Source: Saccharopolyspora hordei
GTDB lineage: Bacteria; Actinomycetota; Actinomycetes; Mycobacteriales; Pseudonocardiaceae
Direction of reading: 5' to 3'
Length of the DNA: 64,000 bases
Assembly: GCF_013410345.1 (NCBI RefSeq)
Contig: NZ_JACCFJ010000001.1
Coordinates: 2,269,001 to 2,333,000 of the forward strand
The notes under the pieces were generated by a model. The model saw nothing but the letters and a program-made list of their open reading frames with translations. It searched no databases and had not been told where the DNA came from. Positions 43,998 to 52,771 of this stretch are shown here, piece by piece. Made by a program: the position numbers and the translations under genes. Positions within the stretch are counted from its first letter, which is position 1. Each line of letters starts with the position of its first letter.

Positions 43998-44453
43998 ATG
44001 TCCCGCCCGCCCTTCCCGCCGTTCGACGAGCGCACCGCCGCGCAGAAGGTCCAGGCCGCCGAGGACGCCTGGAACACCCGCGACCCCGAGCGCGTCGCGG
44101 CTGCCTACACCGAGGACTCGGTGTGGCGCAACCGCGACCGGTTCCTGTCCGGGCGTGAGGAGGTCGTGGCGTTCCTGCGGCAGAAGTGGGCCCGCGAACT
44201 GGACTACGCGCTGCGCAAGGAGCTCTGGGCGTTCCGGCAGGACCGCATCGCGGTGCGCTTCCAGTACGAGTGCCACGACGAGTCGGGCCAGTGGTGGCGC
44301 AGCTACGGCAACGAGCTGTGGGAGTTCACCGCCGACGGGCTGATGAGCCGCCGCGAGGCGAGCATCGACGACGTCCCCATCACCCCCGCCGAGCGCCGGA
44401 TCTTCGGTCCGCGCCCGGAGTCGGAGCGGGGCGTGCCGCTCCCGGTGCGCTGA
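43998..44453 (+). CDS. DUF1348 (NTF2-like) family protein
   Basis: The 151-residue cone-shaped NTF2-like protein shows [57 protein letters not shown] and [20 protein letters not shown], matching the DUF1348/SnoaL-like family. Function is unknown; such proteins bind or isomerise small molecules. ATG at 43998 follows GAGGAGG. Confidence 0.87.
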   Translation: MSRPPFPPFDERTAAQKVQAAEDAWNTRDPERVAAAYTEDSVWRNRDRFLSGREEVVAFLRQKWARELDYALRKELWAFRQDRIAVRFQYECHDESGQWWRSYGNELWEFTADGLMSRREASIDDVPITPAERRIFGPRPESERGVPLPVR

Positions 44454-44465
44454 CCGAGCCCCGGC

Positions 44466-44867
44466 TCAGCTCTCGCGGCTCGACCGGTCGGCGGTGCCCA
44501 GCGAGTTCAGCGCGTCGGCCGCCGAGGTCTTCGTCTCCTGGTCCACCGCGCTGCGGTCGGGTGCCGGTTGCAGCAGGGTCTGCGACGGCACGGCGACCGG
44601 TTCGAGGTCCGGGCGGGTGCGCTCGCGCGGGCGCGGGAGCCGCGGCCGGGACTGCGGTGGGACGGCAGGGGGCGGCGGGGGCTGGCTCGCGCTGATGTAC
44701 AGGCCTTCCAGCACCAGCACGATGATCCCGATCATCAGGGCGCCGAGCGCCAACCACAGGCCGGTCGGTTCGCCGCCGAACCACCAGAGCCCGCCCGCCG
44801 CGCCGCAGCCGGCGCCCGCCGCGATGGCCAACAGGTGGAACAACAGGTGGACGGCATAACCCCTCAC
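44466..44867 (-). CDS. small membrane protein with proline-rich tail
   Basis: The 133-residue protein has two membrane segments (about residues 5-30 and 38-62) separated by a short loop, then a Pro/Arg-rich cytosolic or external tail (QPPPPPAVPPQ, RPRLPRPRERTRP) ending in Ser/Asp-rich sequence. No family is recognised. GTG at 44867 is chosen because GGAGG lies nine bases upstream; the frame remains open to 44951. It is convergent with the DUF1348 gene. Confidence 0.55.
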   Translation of the reverse strand: MRGYAVHLLFHLLAIAAGAGCGAAGGLWWFGGEPTGLWLALGALMIGIIVLVLEGLYISASQPPPPPAVPPQSRPRLPRPRERTRPDLEPVAVPSQTLLQPAPDRSAVDQETKTSAADALNSLGTADRSSRES

Positions 44868-45257
44868 GACCCGAAACCTCCCCGTGCTCGATCGCGGTCC
44901 GTCCCCGGTGCGAACTGCGCTCGTCGGAATTGGGCGGCTGGTGCCGGACACGCACCTCGCTGCTGCTCGGTTGCCCGGTCGCGGGACAGGTCACACCGCA
45001 GATGCTGGGCGGACTCGCCGCGGAACCGATGGTAGCGCCGGATCTGCCCGTTCCGCCCGATCAAGTGATCCGCCCCGAATTCCACCTGTTCGGGCGATGG
45101 GGTCGGGGCGCGCCCGGCGGCCCTGACCAGCTCGACCTACGGTTGGGTGCACAGGGCCCCTGTCACCCGCACCGGTTGGGTTCTTGTCGGCGCGGTGGCG
45201 CCAGTCGCCGAAGCGAGGAGGGGTGGCCCGGTACTACGCAGTGGGGGGTGGGTGCCG
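44868..45257. other. intergenic region with no recognised gene
   Basis: A stretch of 390 bases. It contains a small near-perfect hairpin (GGGTGCACAGGG paired with CCCTGTCACCC, 45144-45167) and must hold the promoter of the small gene at 45258. Frames here are open but show no consistent codon bias or recognisable protein. Confidence 0.4.
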
Positions 45258-45554
45258 GTGATCAACTCGCTGGCCGGATTCGCGTGGGCCGCGACGATCG
45301 GGATCGGGGCGATCCTCGGCTCGCCGATGCTGATGTCCTGGTTCGAGCACCGGATGCTCGGTTCGCGCACGGCCGCCCGGGGCGAGCGCCGCCGACAGGC
45401 CGGTGCGTCGCTGCGGGACCTGCGGTGGCGCCAGGTCATCTCGGTGCCGCGCCGGACGCCCGTCGGCGGTCCTGGCGCGATGCGCAGACCGGGTCTGCGG
45501 CGGTCCTTCGACCGGCCTACACCGGCTCGACGCCCGGCGAAGCCACGCAGCTGA
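45258..45554 (+). CDS. small single-pass membrane protein, uncertain
   Basis: GTG at 45258, after a GGGGGGTGG run, opens a 98-residue frame with one membrane segment (INSLAGFAWAATIGIGAILG) followed by a short HRMLGSRTAARGERRRQAG basic stretch and a disordered Arg/Pro-rich tail. Codon bias is good in the first two thirds. It overlaps the 3' end of the convergent DUF952-DUF985 gene by 38 bases, which weakens the case for its full length. Confidence 0.4.
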   Translation: MINSLAGFAWAATIGIGAILGSPMLMSWFEHRMLGSRTAARGERRRQAGASLRDLRWRQVISVPRRTPVGGPGAMRRPGLRRSFDRPTPARRPAKPRS

Positions 45555-46263
45555 CCAGCGTCTCCACCGTCGCGGCGGCCCGCGCGAGGTACCAGGTCCC
45601 GGCCGGCACCACCAGCTGCGGCGACTGCCCGGCGCCGACGCCCAGCACCCGCTGCTCCGGTTCGGCCGCCGGTTCCGGTCCGTCACCGGCGCACACCAGG
45701 GTCAGCGGTCCACCCCGGTGCCACAGCCAGAGCACGTCGGAGTCCACCGTCCGCCACACCGACTGCTGCGCGGGCGGGAGCAGGTAGTAGGACGCGGTCG
45801 CCGCGGGCCGTCCGTTGCCGTTCGAGCTGGTCCAGGTGCGCCGGAACCAGCCGCCCGACGGGTGCGGCAGCAGGTCGAACTCCTCGGCGGTGCGGTTGCG
45901 GGTCTCCAGCGACACGAACGCGCCCGACGCGTCCCGCCGCGCGTAGCGGACACCGATCACCGCGCCGCGCTCCAGCGGACCGTAGACGTGCGGGAACAGC
46001 TGGTCGGCGGAGACGCCTCCGGGCGGTGTGGGGTGGGGTGCTTCCCAGCGCACCGGCGCGGACAGCTTCGCCGGGTCGAGCTCCAGCGCGACCACCGGCT
46101 CGGTCGCGGGGCGGAACAGCGTGTTGGCGACGGCGAGCGCGGTGCGCACGTCCGGCGAGCAGTGCACGAAGCCGTCCGTCCGGAGGCTCTCGGCGTGGAT
46201 GGGCGAGCCGCGGTCGGCGTGGAAGGTGCTCAGCGGCAGTAGGTGCAGCAGCGTCGAACTCAC
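45517..46263 (-). CDS. DUF952-DUF985 fusion protein
   Basis: The 248-residue protein joins two small domains. Residues 1-110 (LLHLLPLSTFHADRGSPIHA, DGFVHCSPDVRTALAVAN, FPHVYGPLERGAVIGV) match DUF952. Residues 125-248 (LLPHPSGGWFRRTW, ASYYLLPPAQQSVWRTVDSD, WLWHRGGPLTLVCAGDG, QLVVPAGTWYLARA) match the cupin-fold DUF985 family. Both are normally separate proteins of unknown function. The gene is divergent from a 2-hydroxyacid dehydrogenase gene 58 bases away. Confidence 0.75.
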   Translation of the reverse strand: MSSTLLHLLPLSTFHADRGSPIHAESLRTDGFVHCSPDVRTALAVANTLFRPATEPVVALELDPAKLSAPVRWEAPHPTPPGGVSADQLFPHVYGPLERGAVIGVRYARRDASGAFVSLETRNRTAEEFDLLPHPSGGWFRRTWTSSNGNGRPAATASYYLLPPAQQSVWRTVDSDVLWLWHRGGPLTLVCAGDGPEPAAEPEQRVLGVGAGQSPQLVVPAGTWYLARAAATVETLVSCVASPGVEPV

Positions 46264-46321
46264 CCCGACAGTCTCTCGCGGGAACGGGGTGGAACGCGAT
46301 CAGGCGCCTAGGATCAGGTGC

Positions 46322-47287
46322 GTGGTGCGGATCGCGGTGCTGGACGACTACCAGGGCGTCGCTGCCGAGTACGCGGACTGGGACTCGCTGCCCGCGCAGG
46401 TCGAGTTCTTCCACGAGCACATCGCCGACCCCGACGAGCTGGTGCGCAGGCTGGCGCCGTTCGAGGTGGTCGCGGCGATGCGCGAGCGCACCGCCTTCCC
46501 GCGCGAGGTGCTCGCCGCGCTGCCGCGCCTGCGGCTGCTGGTCACCACCGGGATGCGCAACGCCGCGATCGACATGGTGGCGGCGCGGGAGCTGGGCGTG
46601 GTCGTCTCCGGCACCGGCGGCGGTGGGTCGGACCGCGCGTGGGCGCCGACCGCCGAGCTGACCTGGGGGCTGATCTTCGCGCTGCTGCGCGGGATCCCGG
46701 AGCACGACCGGCGCATCCGGGAGGGCGGCTGGCAGCAGGGCGTCGGCCTCGAGGTGGCCGGGCGGACGCTGGGCGTGCTCGGGCTGGGCCGGTTGGGCAC
46801 GCAGGTCGCCACCGTCGGGCGGGCGTTCGGCATGGACGTGATCGCCTGGAGCCACCACCTCACCGACGAGGCCGCGGCGGCGGTCGGCGCGCGGCGGGTG
46901 GAGAAGGAGGAGCTGTTCGCCACCTCCGACGTGCTCACCGTCCACACCGTGCTCAGCGAGCGGACCCGCGGTCTGGTCGGGGCGGCCGAGCTGGCGCTGA
47001 TGAAGCCGACGGCGTACCTGGTCAACACCTCGCGCGGGCCGGTGGTCGACGAGGCGGCGCTGCAGGCCGCGCTGCGCGCGGGCCGGCTGGCCGGGGCGGG
47101 CGTCGACGTGTTCTCCCGCGAGCCGCTGCCGCCGGACGACCCGTGGCGCACCACGCCGCGCACGGTGCTCACCCCGCACGTCGGCTACGTGACCGACGGC
47201 GTCTACCGGGCCTTCTACACCGACACCGTGGAGAGCGTCGCCGCCTGGCTGCGGGGTGCGCCGGTCCGGGTGCTCAACGCGGGGTGA
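46322..47287 (+). CDS. D-2-hydroxyacid dehydrogenase family protein
   Basis: The 321-residue NAD-dependent oxidoreductase has the dinucleotide motif GLGRLG near residue 155 and the catalytic Arg in VNTSRGPVVDE, Glu in AGVDVFSREPLP and His in LTPHVGY. It reduces 2-keto acids or oxidises D-2-hydroxy acids; the substrate is unknown. GTG at 46322 is used; the adjacent GTG at 46325 is equally possible. Confidence 0.88.
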   Translation: MVRIAVLDDYQGVAAEYADWDSLPAQVEFFHEHIADPDELVRRLAPFEVVAAMRERTAFPREVLAALPRLRLLVTTGMRNAAIDMVAARELGVVVSGTGGGGSDRAWAPTAELTWGLIFALLRGIPEHDRRIREGGWQQGVGLEVAGRTLGVLGLGRLGTQVATVGRAFGMDVIAWSHHLTDEAAAAVGARRVEKEELFATSDVLTVHTVLSERTRGLVGAAELALMKPTAYLVNTSRGPVVDEAALQAALRAGRLAGAGVDVFSREPLPPDDPWRTTPRTVLTPHVGYVTDGVYRAFYTDTVESVAAWLRGAPVRVLNAG

Positions 47288-47451
47288 TCGGACGCGGACG
47301 GCACCGCCGTTCGGAGCATTCGGGGACTGAGACGGCTTCCGTCTGGATGGGAACTCGGTCTTGACGACCGGGGAGACGCAGATCACAGTCATACCAACCA
47401 GTCGGTCTGACCAAGATCAACAATCCGCCGTCCAGCCGAGGGAGAAGCCCC

Positions 47452-48795
47452 ATGACTGCCGGTGCACCTGACGGACGAGCCCCAGGAACGCCGAAGAAGC
47501 TGCTGGTCGCAGCGCTGATCGCCAGTTCCATCGAGTGGTACGACTTCTTCATCTACGCCACCGCTGCGGCGCTGGTCTTCGGCCGCCAGTTCTTCCCCGA
47601 GGCCACCCCGCTGATCGGCGTGCTGCTGTCCTTCGCCACCTTCTGGGCCGGCTTCATCGCCCGGCCCATCGGCGGCCTGGTCTTCGGCCACCTCGGCGAC
47701 AAGATCGGCCGCAAGCCCGCCGTGGTGACCTGCCTGGTCATGATGGGCACGGCGACCTTCCTCATCGGCGTGCTGCCCGGCGCGGCGACGATCGGCGTGG
47801 CCGCCCCGGTCCTGCTGGTGGCGCTGCGGTTCCTGCAGGGCATCGCGGTCGGCGGGCAGTGGGGCGGGATCGTGCTGCTGCTGACCGAGAACTCCGGGGG
47901 ACGCAAGCGCGGCATGGCCGGCACCTTCGGCCAGATGGGCGTCCCACTGGGCGTGATCATGGGCAACGTCGTGTTCCTCGCGGTCGGTGCCGTGCTGAGC
48001 CCGGAGGCGTTCCAGGCCTGGGGCTGGCGGGTGCCGTTCCTGGCCAGCGCGGCGCTGGCGCCGGTGGTGCTGTTCATCCAGCTCAAGATCGAGGACACCC
48101 CGGTGTTCCGCGAACTCCAGGCCCGCAAGGAGCAGCAGGAGCAGCAGGTGGTGCGGGCCCCGCTGATGGAGGTGCTGCGCACCCACAAGCGCACGGTGCT
48201 GCTCGGCGCCGGACTGCTGTTCGCCACCAACTCGATCTTCTACATCAGCATCTCCGGGCTGCTCGACTACGGCACCCGTGAGCTCGGCATGCAGCGCCAG
48301 ACGTTGCTGACGATCTCGCTGGTGTCCTCAGTGGTCGGTGTCGTCGTGATCTTCCTCAGCGGTGCGCTGTCGGACCGCTGGGGCCGCCGCCCGCTGATCC
48401 TCGTCGGCGCCGGTCTGCTCGCGCTGTGGGCGTTCCCGTTCTTCTGGCTGGTGGACACCGCGACGGTGCTCGGCGTGGCGGTCGCGGCCGCGGTCGGCAG
48501 CGTCGGGTCCAGCCTCACCTACGGCCCGCTGGCGGCCTACCTCAGCGAGCTGTTCGAACCGCGGGTGCGCTACTCCGGTGCGTCGCTGGCCTACCAGCTG
48601 GCGGCGATCCTGGTCAGCGGCGGCACGCCGTTCATCATGACGGCCCTGCTGGCCGCGACCGGGACCTCGGCCTCGGTCTCCGGGTACCTGCTGCTGATGG
48701 GCCTGTGCACGCTGGTCTCGGCGTGGCTGCTCCGCGAGACCCGGCCTCGGTCCACAGTGGAGGTCCGGGCCCGCGAAGCCGCCGAGGCGCCGTAG
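47452..48795 (+). CDS. MFS transporter, metabolite:H+ symporter (MHS) type
   Basis: The 447-residue protein has 12 membrane segments. The opening ASSIEWYDFFIYATAAALVF and the loop motif GHLGDKIGRKPAVV, then FLQGIAVGGQWGG, identify the MHS group (ProP, KgtP, ShiA type), which imports organic acids or betaine with protons. Import of betaine-like compounds would fit the C1 locus but cannot be shown. ATG at 47452 follows GGGAGAAG. It is convergent with the alcohol dehydrogenase gene. Confidence 0.9.
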   Translation: MTAGAPDGRAPGTPKKLLVAALIASSIEWYDFFIYATAAALVFGRQFFPEATPLIGVLLSFATFWAGFIARPIGGLVFGHLGDKIGRKPAVVTCLVMMGTATFLIGVLPGAATIGVAAPVLLVALRFLQGIAVGGQWGGIVLLLTENSGGRKRGMAGTFGQMGVPLGVIMGNVVFLAVGAVLSPEAFQAWGWRVPFLASAALAPVVLFIQLKIEDTPVFRELQARKEQQEQQVVRAPLMEVLRTHKRTVLLGAGLLFATNSIFYISISGLLDYGTRELGMQRQTLLTISLVSSVVGVVVIFLSGALSDRWGRRPLILVGAGLLALWAFPFFWLVDTATVLGVAVAAAVGSVGSSLTYGPLAAYLSELFEPRVRYSGASLAYQLAAILVSGGTPFIMTALLAATGTSASVSGYLLLMGLCTLVSAWLLRETRPRSTVEVRAREAAEAP

Positions 48796-48798
48796 GGG

Positions 48799-49887
48799 TC
48801 AGTCGAAGACGATGAGGCTGCGGGCGCCTCGGCCGGCGCGCATCTCGTCGAAGGCGGCGCTGACGTCGGACAGCGCGATCCGCTGGGAGACGAGGGCGTC
48901 CAGGTCGAGGCGTCCCGCGCGGTAGTGCTCCAGCAGGACCGGGACGTCCACCGCCGGGTCGGTGTCGCCGTACATGCAGCCGCGCAGCGTCCGGGCGGAG
49001 TGGGCGACCTCCAGGGCGCTGAGGCTCAGCTGGTCGTCGGCGGCGCCGAGGCCGACCACGGTGGCCTGGCCGCCGCGGCGGGTCGCCGACCAGGCGGCCC
49101 GGATGGTCTCGGCGCGACCGACGCACTCGAAGGCGTGGTCGGCGCCGCGCCCCTCGGTGAGCTTGCGGATCCGCTTGCTCAGGTCCGGCGAGGGCTCCAG
49201 CACCTCGGTCGCCCCGAGCCGCTGGGCCAGCTCGGCCTTCTCCGGCGCGGGGTCCACCGCCACGATCGTGCTCGCCCCCGCGATCCGGGCGGCTTGCACC
49301 GCGCACAGCCCGATCCCGCCGAGACCGAAGACCACGACGCTCTCCCCGGGCCGCACCCGGGCGGCGTTGAGCACCGCACCGACCCCGGTGAGCACCGCGC
49401 AGCCCAGCAGCGCGGCCTGCTCCAGCGGGACGTCACCGGCGAGCCGCACGCACGCGTTCGCGCTGACCACCGTCTCGGTGGCGAAGGCCGCGGTGCCCAG
49501 GCCCGGGTGCACGTCGGTGCCGTCGGACAGCGTCGCGTACGGGGCGGCCATCGCCTCGCCCGCGCGCGGGCACAGGTACGGCTGCCCGTGCGCGCAGAAC
49601 CAGCACTCGCGGCACGGCGGCGTCCAGTTGAGCACCACCGGGTCGCCCGGAGCCAAGCCGGTCACCCCGGGGCCCACCGACACCACGCGCCCGGCTCCCT
49701 CGTGGCCGAGCACCGCGGGCATCGGGTGCGCGAGCACGCCGGTGGCCAGCGACAGGTCGGAGTGGCAGACACCGGTCGCCGCCAACCGCACGCGCACCTG
49801 GCCGGGGCCGGGCTCGGGCAGGTCGATCTCCTCGACCCGCAGCGCGCCCCCGGTCTCCCGCACGACCGCCGCCAACACCGCCGACAT
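48799..49887 (-). CDS. zinc-dependent alcohol dehydrogenase
   Basis: The 362-residue medium-chain dehydrogenase has catalytic zinc ligands C41 and H62-E63 (GVCHSD; GHEGAGRV), structural zinc Cys at 92, 95, 98 and 106 (CRECWFCAHGQPYLC), and the NAD motif VFGLGGIGL. The class-III-like pattern covers both alcohol and thiol-adduct (formaldehyde) dehydrogenases. Formaldehyde is produced by methyl oxidation, so a detoxifying role is possible but the C1 locus is 10 kb away. ATG at 49887 follows AGAGGTGG. Confidence 0.9.
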   Translation of the reverse strand: MSAVLAAVVRETGGALRVEEIDLPEPGPGQVRVRLAATGVCHSDLSLATGVLAHPMPAVLGHEGAGRVVSVGPGVTGLAPGDPVVLNWTPPCRECWFCAHGQPYLCPRAGEAMAAPYATLSDGTDVHPGLGTAAFATETVVSANACVRLAGDVPLEQAALLGCAVLTGVGAVLNAARVRPGESVVVFGLGGIGLCAVQAARIAGASTIVAVDPAPEKAELAQRLGATEVLEPSPDLSKRIRKLTEGRGADHAFECVGRAETIRAAWSATRRGGQATVVGLGAADDQLSLSALEVAHSARTLRGCMYGDTDPAVDVPVLLEHYRAGRLDLDALVSQRIALSDVSAAFDEMRAGRGARSLIVFD

Positions 49888-49997
49888 CCGCCACCTCTTT
49901 CCCGCAGGGCCTCCGTGACGGCCCAACGCGGCCCCCGCGCCCGGGTTGTGGCTGCGGTCGCAAGTGTGACCACCACCGCAGGCGCGGGGGCCGGCGG

Positions 49998-51044
49998 TCA
50001 GACGTCGTTGGCGAGCTGCTTGACCCGCTCGATGAGCCTGGCCCGCTCCGCCGCGTCCCCGGCGATCGGCGTGACGTTCAGCGTGGTCACACCCGACTCC
50101 TTCAGCGCGGCCAGCCGTTCCTTGACGTGGCTCTCCGGGCCGATCAGCGAGGTCTTCTCCAGCAGGTCGCGCGGCACCGCCGCGGCCGCCTCGTCCTTCT
50201 TGCCGCTGAGGTAGAGGTCCTGGATCTGCTCGGCCTCGGCCTCGTAGCCGTAGCGGCGGGCCAGGTTGTTGTAGAAGTTCTTGCCCTTGGCGCCCATGCC
50301 GCCGACGTAGAGCGCGACGTGCGGCCGGACGAAGTCCACCAGGTCCTCCAGGCCCTCGCCGATGGCCAGCGGCGCCTGGGCCACCACGTCCAGCGGCGGC
50401 AGCGACGCGTCGCGCTTGGCCTTGCCCGCGGCCAGCGGCTCGCCCCAGACCTCGCCCGCCTTCTCCGGCAGGTAGAAGATCGGCTCCCACGCCTCGGCGA
50501 TCTCGGCGACCATCTCGACGTTCTTCGGGCCGATCGCGGCGATCATGATCGGGATCCGGTCGCGCACCGGGTGGTTGATCAGCTTCAGCGGCTTGCCCAG
50601 GCCGGTGCCCTGCTCGGCGGGCAGCGGGATGCTGTAGTGCTTGCCGCTGTGCTGCACCTTCTCCCGGCGCCAGACCTGGCGGCAGATCTCCACGATCTCG
50701 CGGGTGCGGCCCAGCGGGGCGTGGTAGGGCACGCCGTGGAAGCCCTCGATGACCTGCGGACCGGACGCCCCGATGCCCAGCGTGAAGCGGCCGTCGGAGA
50801 CGTAGTCCAGCCCCGCCGCGGTCATCGCCGTCAAGGTGGGCGTGCGGGTGTAGATCTGCAGGATGCCGGAGGCGATCTCCACGCGTTCGGTGCGGGCCGC
50901 GATGTAGCCCATCTGGCTGACCGCGTCGAACGAGTACGCCTCCGGGACGTAGACGATGTCCAGCCCGGCCTTCTCGTAGGTGGCCAGGTCGTCGACGGTT
51001 TCCTTGAAGCCCCCGCTGTAGTTCAGCGGCATCCCGATGCGCAT
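49998..51044 (-). CDS. LLM-class F420-dependent oxidoreductase
   Basis: The 348-residue TIM-barrel enzyme of the luciferase-like monooxygenase class shows MRIGMPLNYSGGF, VYVPEAYSFDAVSQMGYIAA, TERVEIASGILQIYTRTPT and LGIGASGPQVIEGFHGVPY, typical of F420-using actinobacterial members. The reaction is unknown. ATG at 51044 follows GGAAGGGACGG. Same strand as the alcohol dehydrogenase but 110 bases upstream of it. Confidence 0.9.
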   Translation of the reverse strand: MRIGMPLNYSGGFKETVDDLATYEKAGLDIVYVPEAYSFDAVSQMGYIAARTERVEIASGILQIYTRTPTLTAMTAAGLDYVSDGRFTLGIGASGPQVIEGFHGVPYHAPLGRTREIVEICRQVWRREKVQHSGKHYSIPLPAEQGTGLGKPLKLINHPVRDRIPIMIAAIGPKNVEMVAEIAEAWEPIFYLPEKAGEVWGEPLAAGKAKRDASLPPLDVVAQAPLAIGEGLEDLVDFVRPHVALYVGGMGAKGKNFYNNLARRYGYEAEAEQIQDLYLSGKKDEAAAAVPRDLLEKTSLIGPESHVKERLAALKESGVTTLNVTPIAGDAAERARLIERVKQLANDV

Positions 51045-51279
51045 CGGCCGTCCCTTCCGGTTCGCGGCAGCGGCGCTGTCCAGTCGGCCACGCCGCCGAG
51101 GTCGCCCAGAGGTTACCGCCGGGTACGGGCGAGCGGGAACGAGCTCGCGCGGGCGCGCGTGTGACCGGGGTCTCAGCCGTGGGTGGCCCTGGCGGGCGGG
51201 GTGCGCGTGCGGACCCCGACAATGGGGACATGTCCGCCACCGCACCCGCTCGCAGTCCGCGCGCACTGGTGGGCAGAGC

Positions 51280-52245
51280 ATGAAGCTCGCTCTGCTGGAC
51301 ATCGGGTCCACCGCTGCGCGCCTGGAGATCGTCGACCTCGACCGGTCGCGGATGCCGCGGGCCGACTGGAGCGTCAAGGCCCGCACCCGGCTCGCCGAGC
51401 ACACCGGCGCCGACGGGGTGGTCGACGACCGCGGTGTGGAGCGCGCGGTGCGGGCGGTGCGGCACTGCGTGCGCGCGGCCGCGGACCAGCGGCCGGACGC
51501 GCTGGTCGCCTTCGGCACCTCGGCGGTGCGCGACGCGGCGAACGGGGAGCGGCTGCGCGCGGAGCTCAGCGACGCGGCCGGGGTGCGGATCGGCGTGCTC
51601 AGCCCGCGCGACGAAGCCGCCGTCACCTACCACGCGGCGCGGCGCTGGCACGGGCGCCGCGGTGCGCCGATGACCACGGTGGACATCGGCGGCGGCACCA
51701 TCGACGTGGCCACCGGGCGCGACCTGGAGCCCTCCGAGGTGGTGTCGCTGCCCCTCGGCGCCGCCCGGCTGACCAGGCAGTACCTGCCGGACGACCCGCC
51801 GCGCCCGGACCAGGTCGAGGAGCTGGTCGCGGCCGTGCGCCGCACCCTCCGGCGCTCGCTGAGCCACTTCGCCGAGGCCGACCTGGGGCACCCGGTGGCG
51901 CTGTCGAAGGTGCTGCGGCAGCTGGCGGTGCTCACCGAGAGCGCGCCCGGCAGCCTCGCCCGCCACCCCGACCGCCTCTCGCGCGCCAAGCTGCGTCCGT
52001 GGATCCCGCGACTGGCCGAACTGGACCAGGCGCAGCGGGCGGCGCTGCCCGGCGTGTCCCGCAGCCGGGCCCGCCGCATCCTCGCCGGGGCGATCGCGGC
52101 GGAGCACATCCTCGGCACCATCGGCGTGGACGAGCTGGAGATCTGCCCGTGGGGCCTGCGGGAAGGCCTGGTCTTCCGGTTCGCCGAGGCCCGGGAGTGC
52201 ACCGGCGGTGACGTCCGCGAGCTCATGACGACGCTGTTCCGTTGA
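51280..52245 (+). CDS. Ppx/GppA phosphatase family protein
   Basis: The 321-residue protein has the actin-like ASKHA fold: phosphate loop 1 LLDIGSTAARLEI at the N-terminus, AFGTSAVRDA, and phosphate loop 2 TVDIGGGTIDVATG near residue 135. It may hydrolyse polyphosphate or (p)ppGpp. It is the single-domain form usual in actinobacteria, without the C-terminal HD domain. ATG at 51280. Confidence 0.9.
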   Translation: MKLALLDIGSTAARLEIVDLDRSRMPRADWSVKARTRLAEHTGADGVVDDRGVERAVRAVRHCVRAAADQRPDALVAFGTSAVRDAANGERLRAELSDAAGVRIGVLSPRDEAAVTYHAARRWHGRRGAPMTTVDIGGGTIDVATGRDLEPSEVVSLPLGAARLTRQYLPDDPPRPDQVEELVAAVRRTLRRSLSHFAEADLGHPVALSKVLRQLAVLTESAPGSLARHPDRLSRAKLRPWIPRLAELDQAQRAALPGVSRSRARRILAGAIAAEHILGTIGVDELEICPWGLREGLVFRFAEARECTGGDVRELMTTLFR

Positions 52246-52323
52246 TCGACGGCGAGCGCGGAACCCCGCGGTACCGGTAGCGTCGGCCACGGTCATGACC
52301 GACTCGTTCGAGGGGGACCTGAC

Positions 52324-52716
52324 GTGGCAGTTCTGCTGCAGCTGTTGACCACCATGGTCGCGGTGTGGATCACCACCGCGCTGCCGGGGATCGAACTGGG
52401 CGGGGAGGACACCGCGGCGAAGGTGCTCACCCTGCTCGCGGTGTCGGTCCTGTTCGGCATGGTCAACCTGGTGCTCAAGCCCATCGCGAAGACCCTGGGC
52501 TGCCTGCTGTACGTGCTGACGCTCGGGCTGTTCGGCCTGGTCGTCAACGCGCTGCTGTTCTGGCTGACCAGCTACCTGGCGGGGGAGCTGGGCCTGCCCT
52601 TCCACGTCGACGGCTTCTGGCCGGCGTTCTGGGGCGCGCTGGTCGTCACCATCGTCAGCAGCGCGCTGGCCGGCATCGTCCGCCGCGCCCAGCACCGGGA
52701 GGACGAGGTCCGCTGA
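52324..52716 (+). CDS. phage holin family (PF04020-type) membrane protein
   Basis: The 130-residue protein has four membrane segments and the family landmarks GMVNLVLKPIAKTL, LTLGLFGLVVNALLFWLTSYLA and FWPAFWGALVVTIVSSALAG. Despite the family name these are chromosomal proteins of unknown function. GTG at 52324 follows GAGGGGGA. Palindromic repeat copy 7 starts five bases after the stop. Confidence 0.85.
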   Translation: MAVLLQLLTTMVAVWITTALPGIELGGEDTAAKVLTLLAVSVLFGMVNLVLKPIAKTLGCLLYVLTLGLFGLVVNALLFWLTSYLAGELGLPFHVDGFWPAFWGALVVTIVSSALAGIVRRAQHREDEVR

Positions 52717-52720
52717 GCCC

Positions 52721-52764
52721 TCGTGAGCGCGGGAGCCGGCTGCAACCGGCTCCCGCGCTCACGA
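52721..52764. repeat. TCGTGAG palindromic repeat, copy 7 (perfect)
   Basis: TCGTGAGCGCGGGAGCCGG pairs perfectly over 19 bases with CCGGCTCCCGCGCTCACGA around a six-base loop (CTGCAA). It lies exactly between convergent stops (52716 and 52772), the best terminator-like member of the family. Confidence 0.8.
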
Positions 52765-52771
52765 CCGGGCG

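Noticed and set aside
44930-45787. 285-residue plus-strand frame over the intergenic region
   Set aside because: It has no domain, lacks a start site, and overlaps both the small membrane protein frame and the DUF952-DUF985 gene.
48799-52695. 1298-residue minus-strand frame spanning several genes
   Set aside because: Only the last 362 residues (zinc alcohol dehydrogenase) are protein-like; the rest is a shadow of the LLM, Ppx/GppA and membrane-protein genes.
52324-52716. Phage holin as a sign of a prophage
   Set aside because: This family name is misleading; the four-helix proteins are chromosomal, and no phage structural or integrase genes are nearby.
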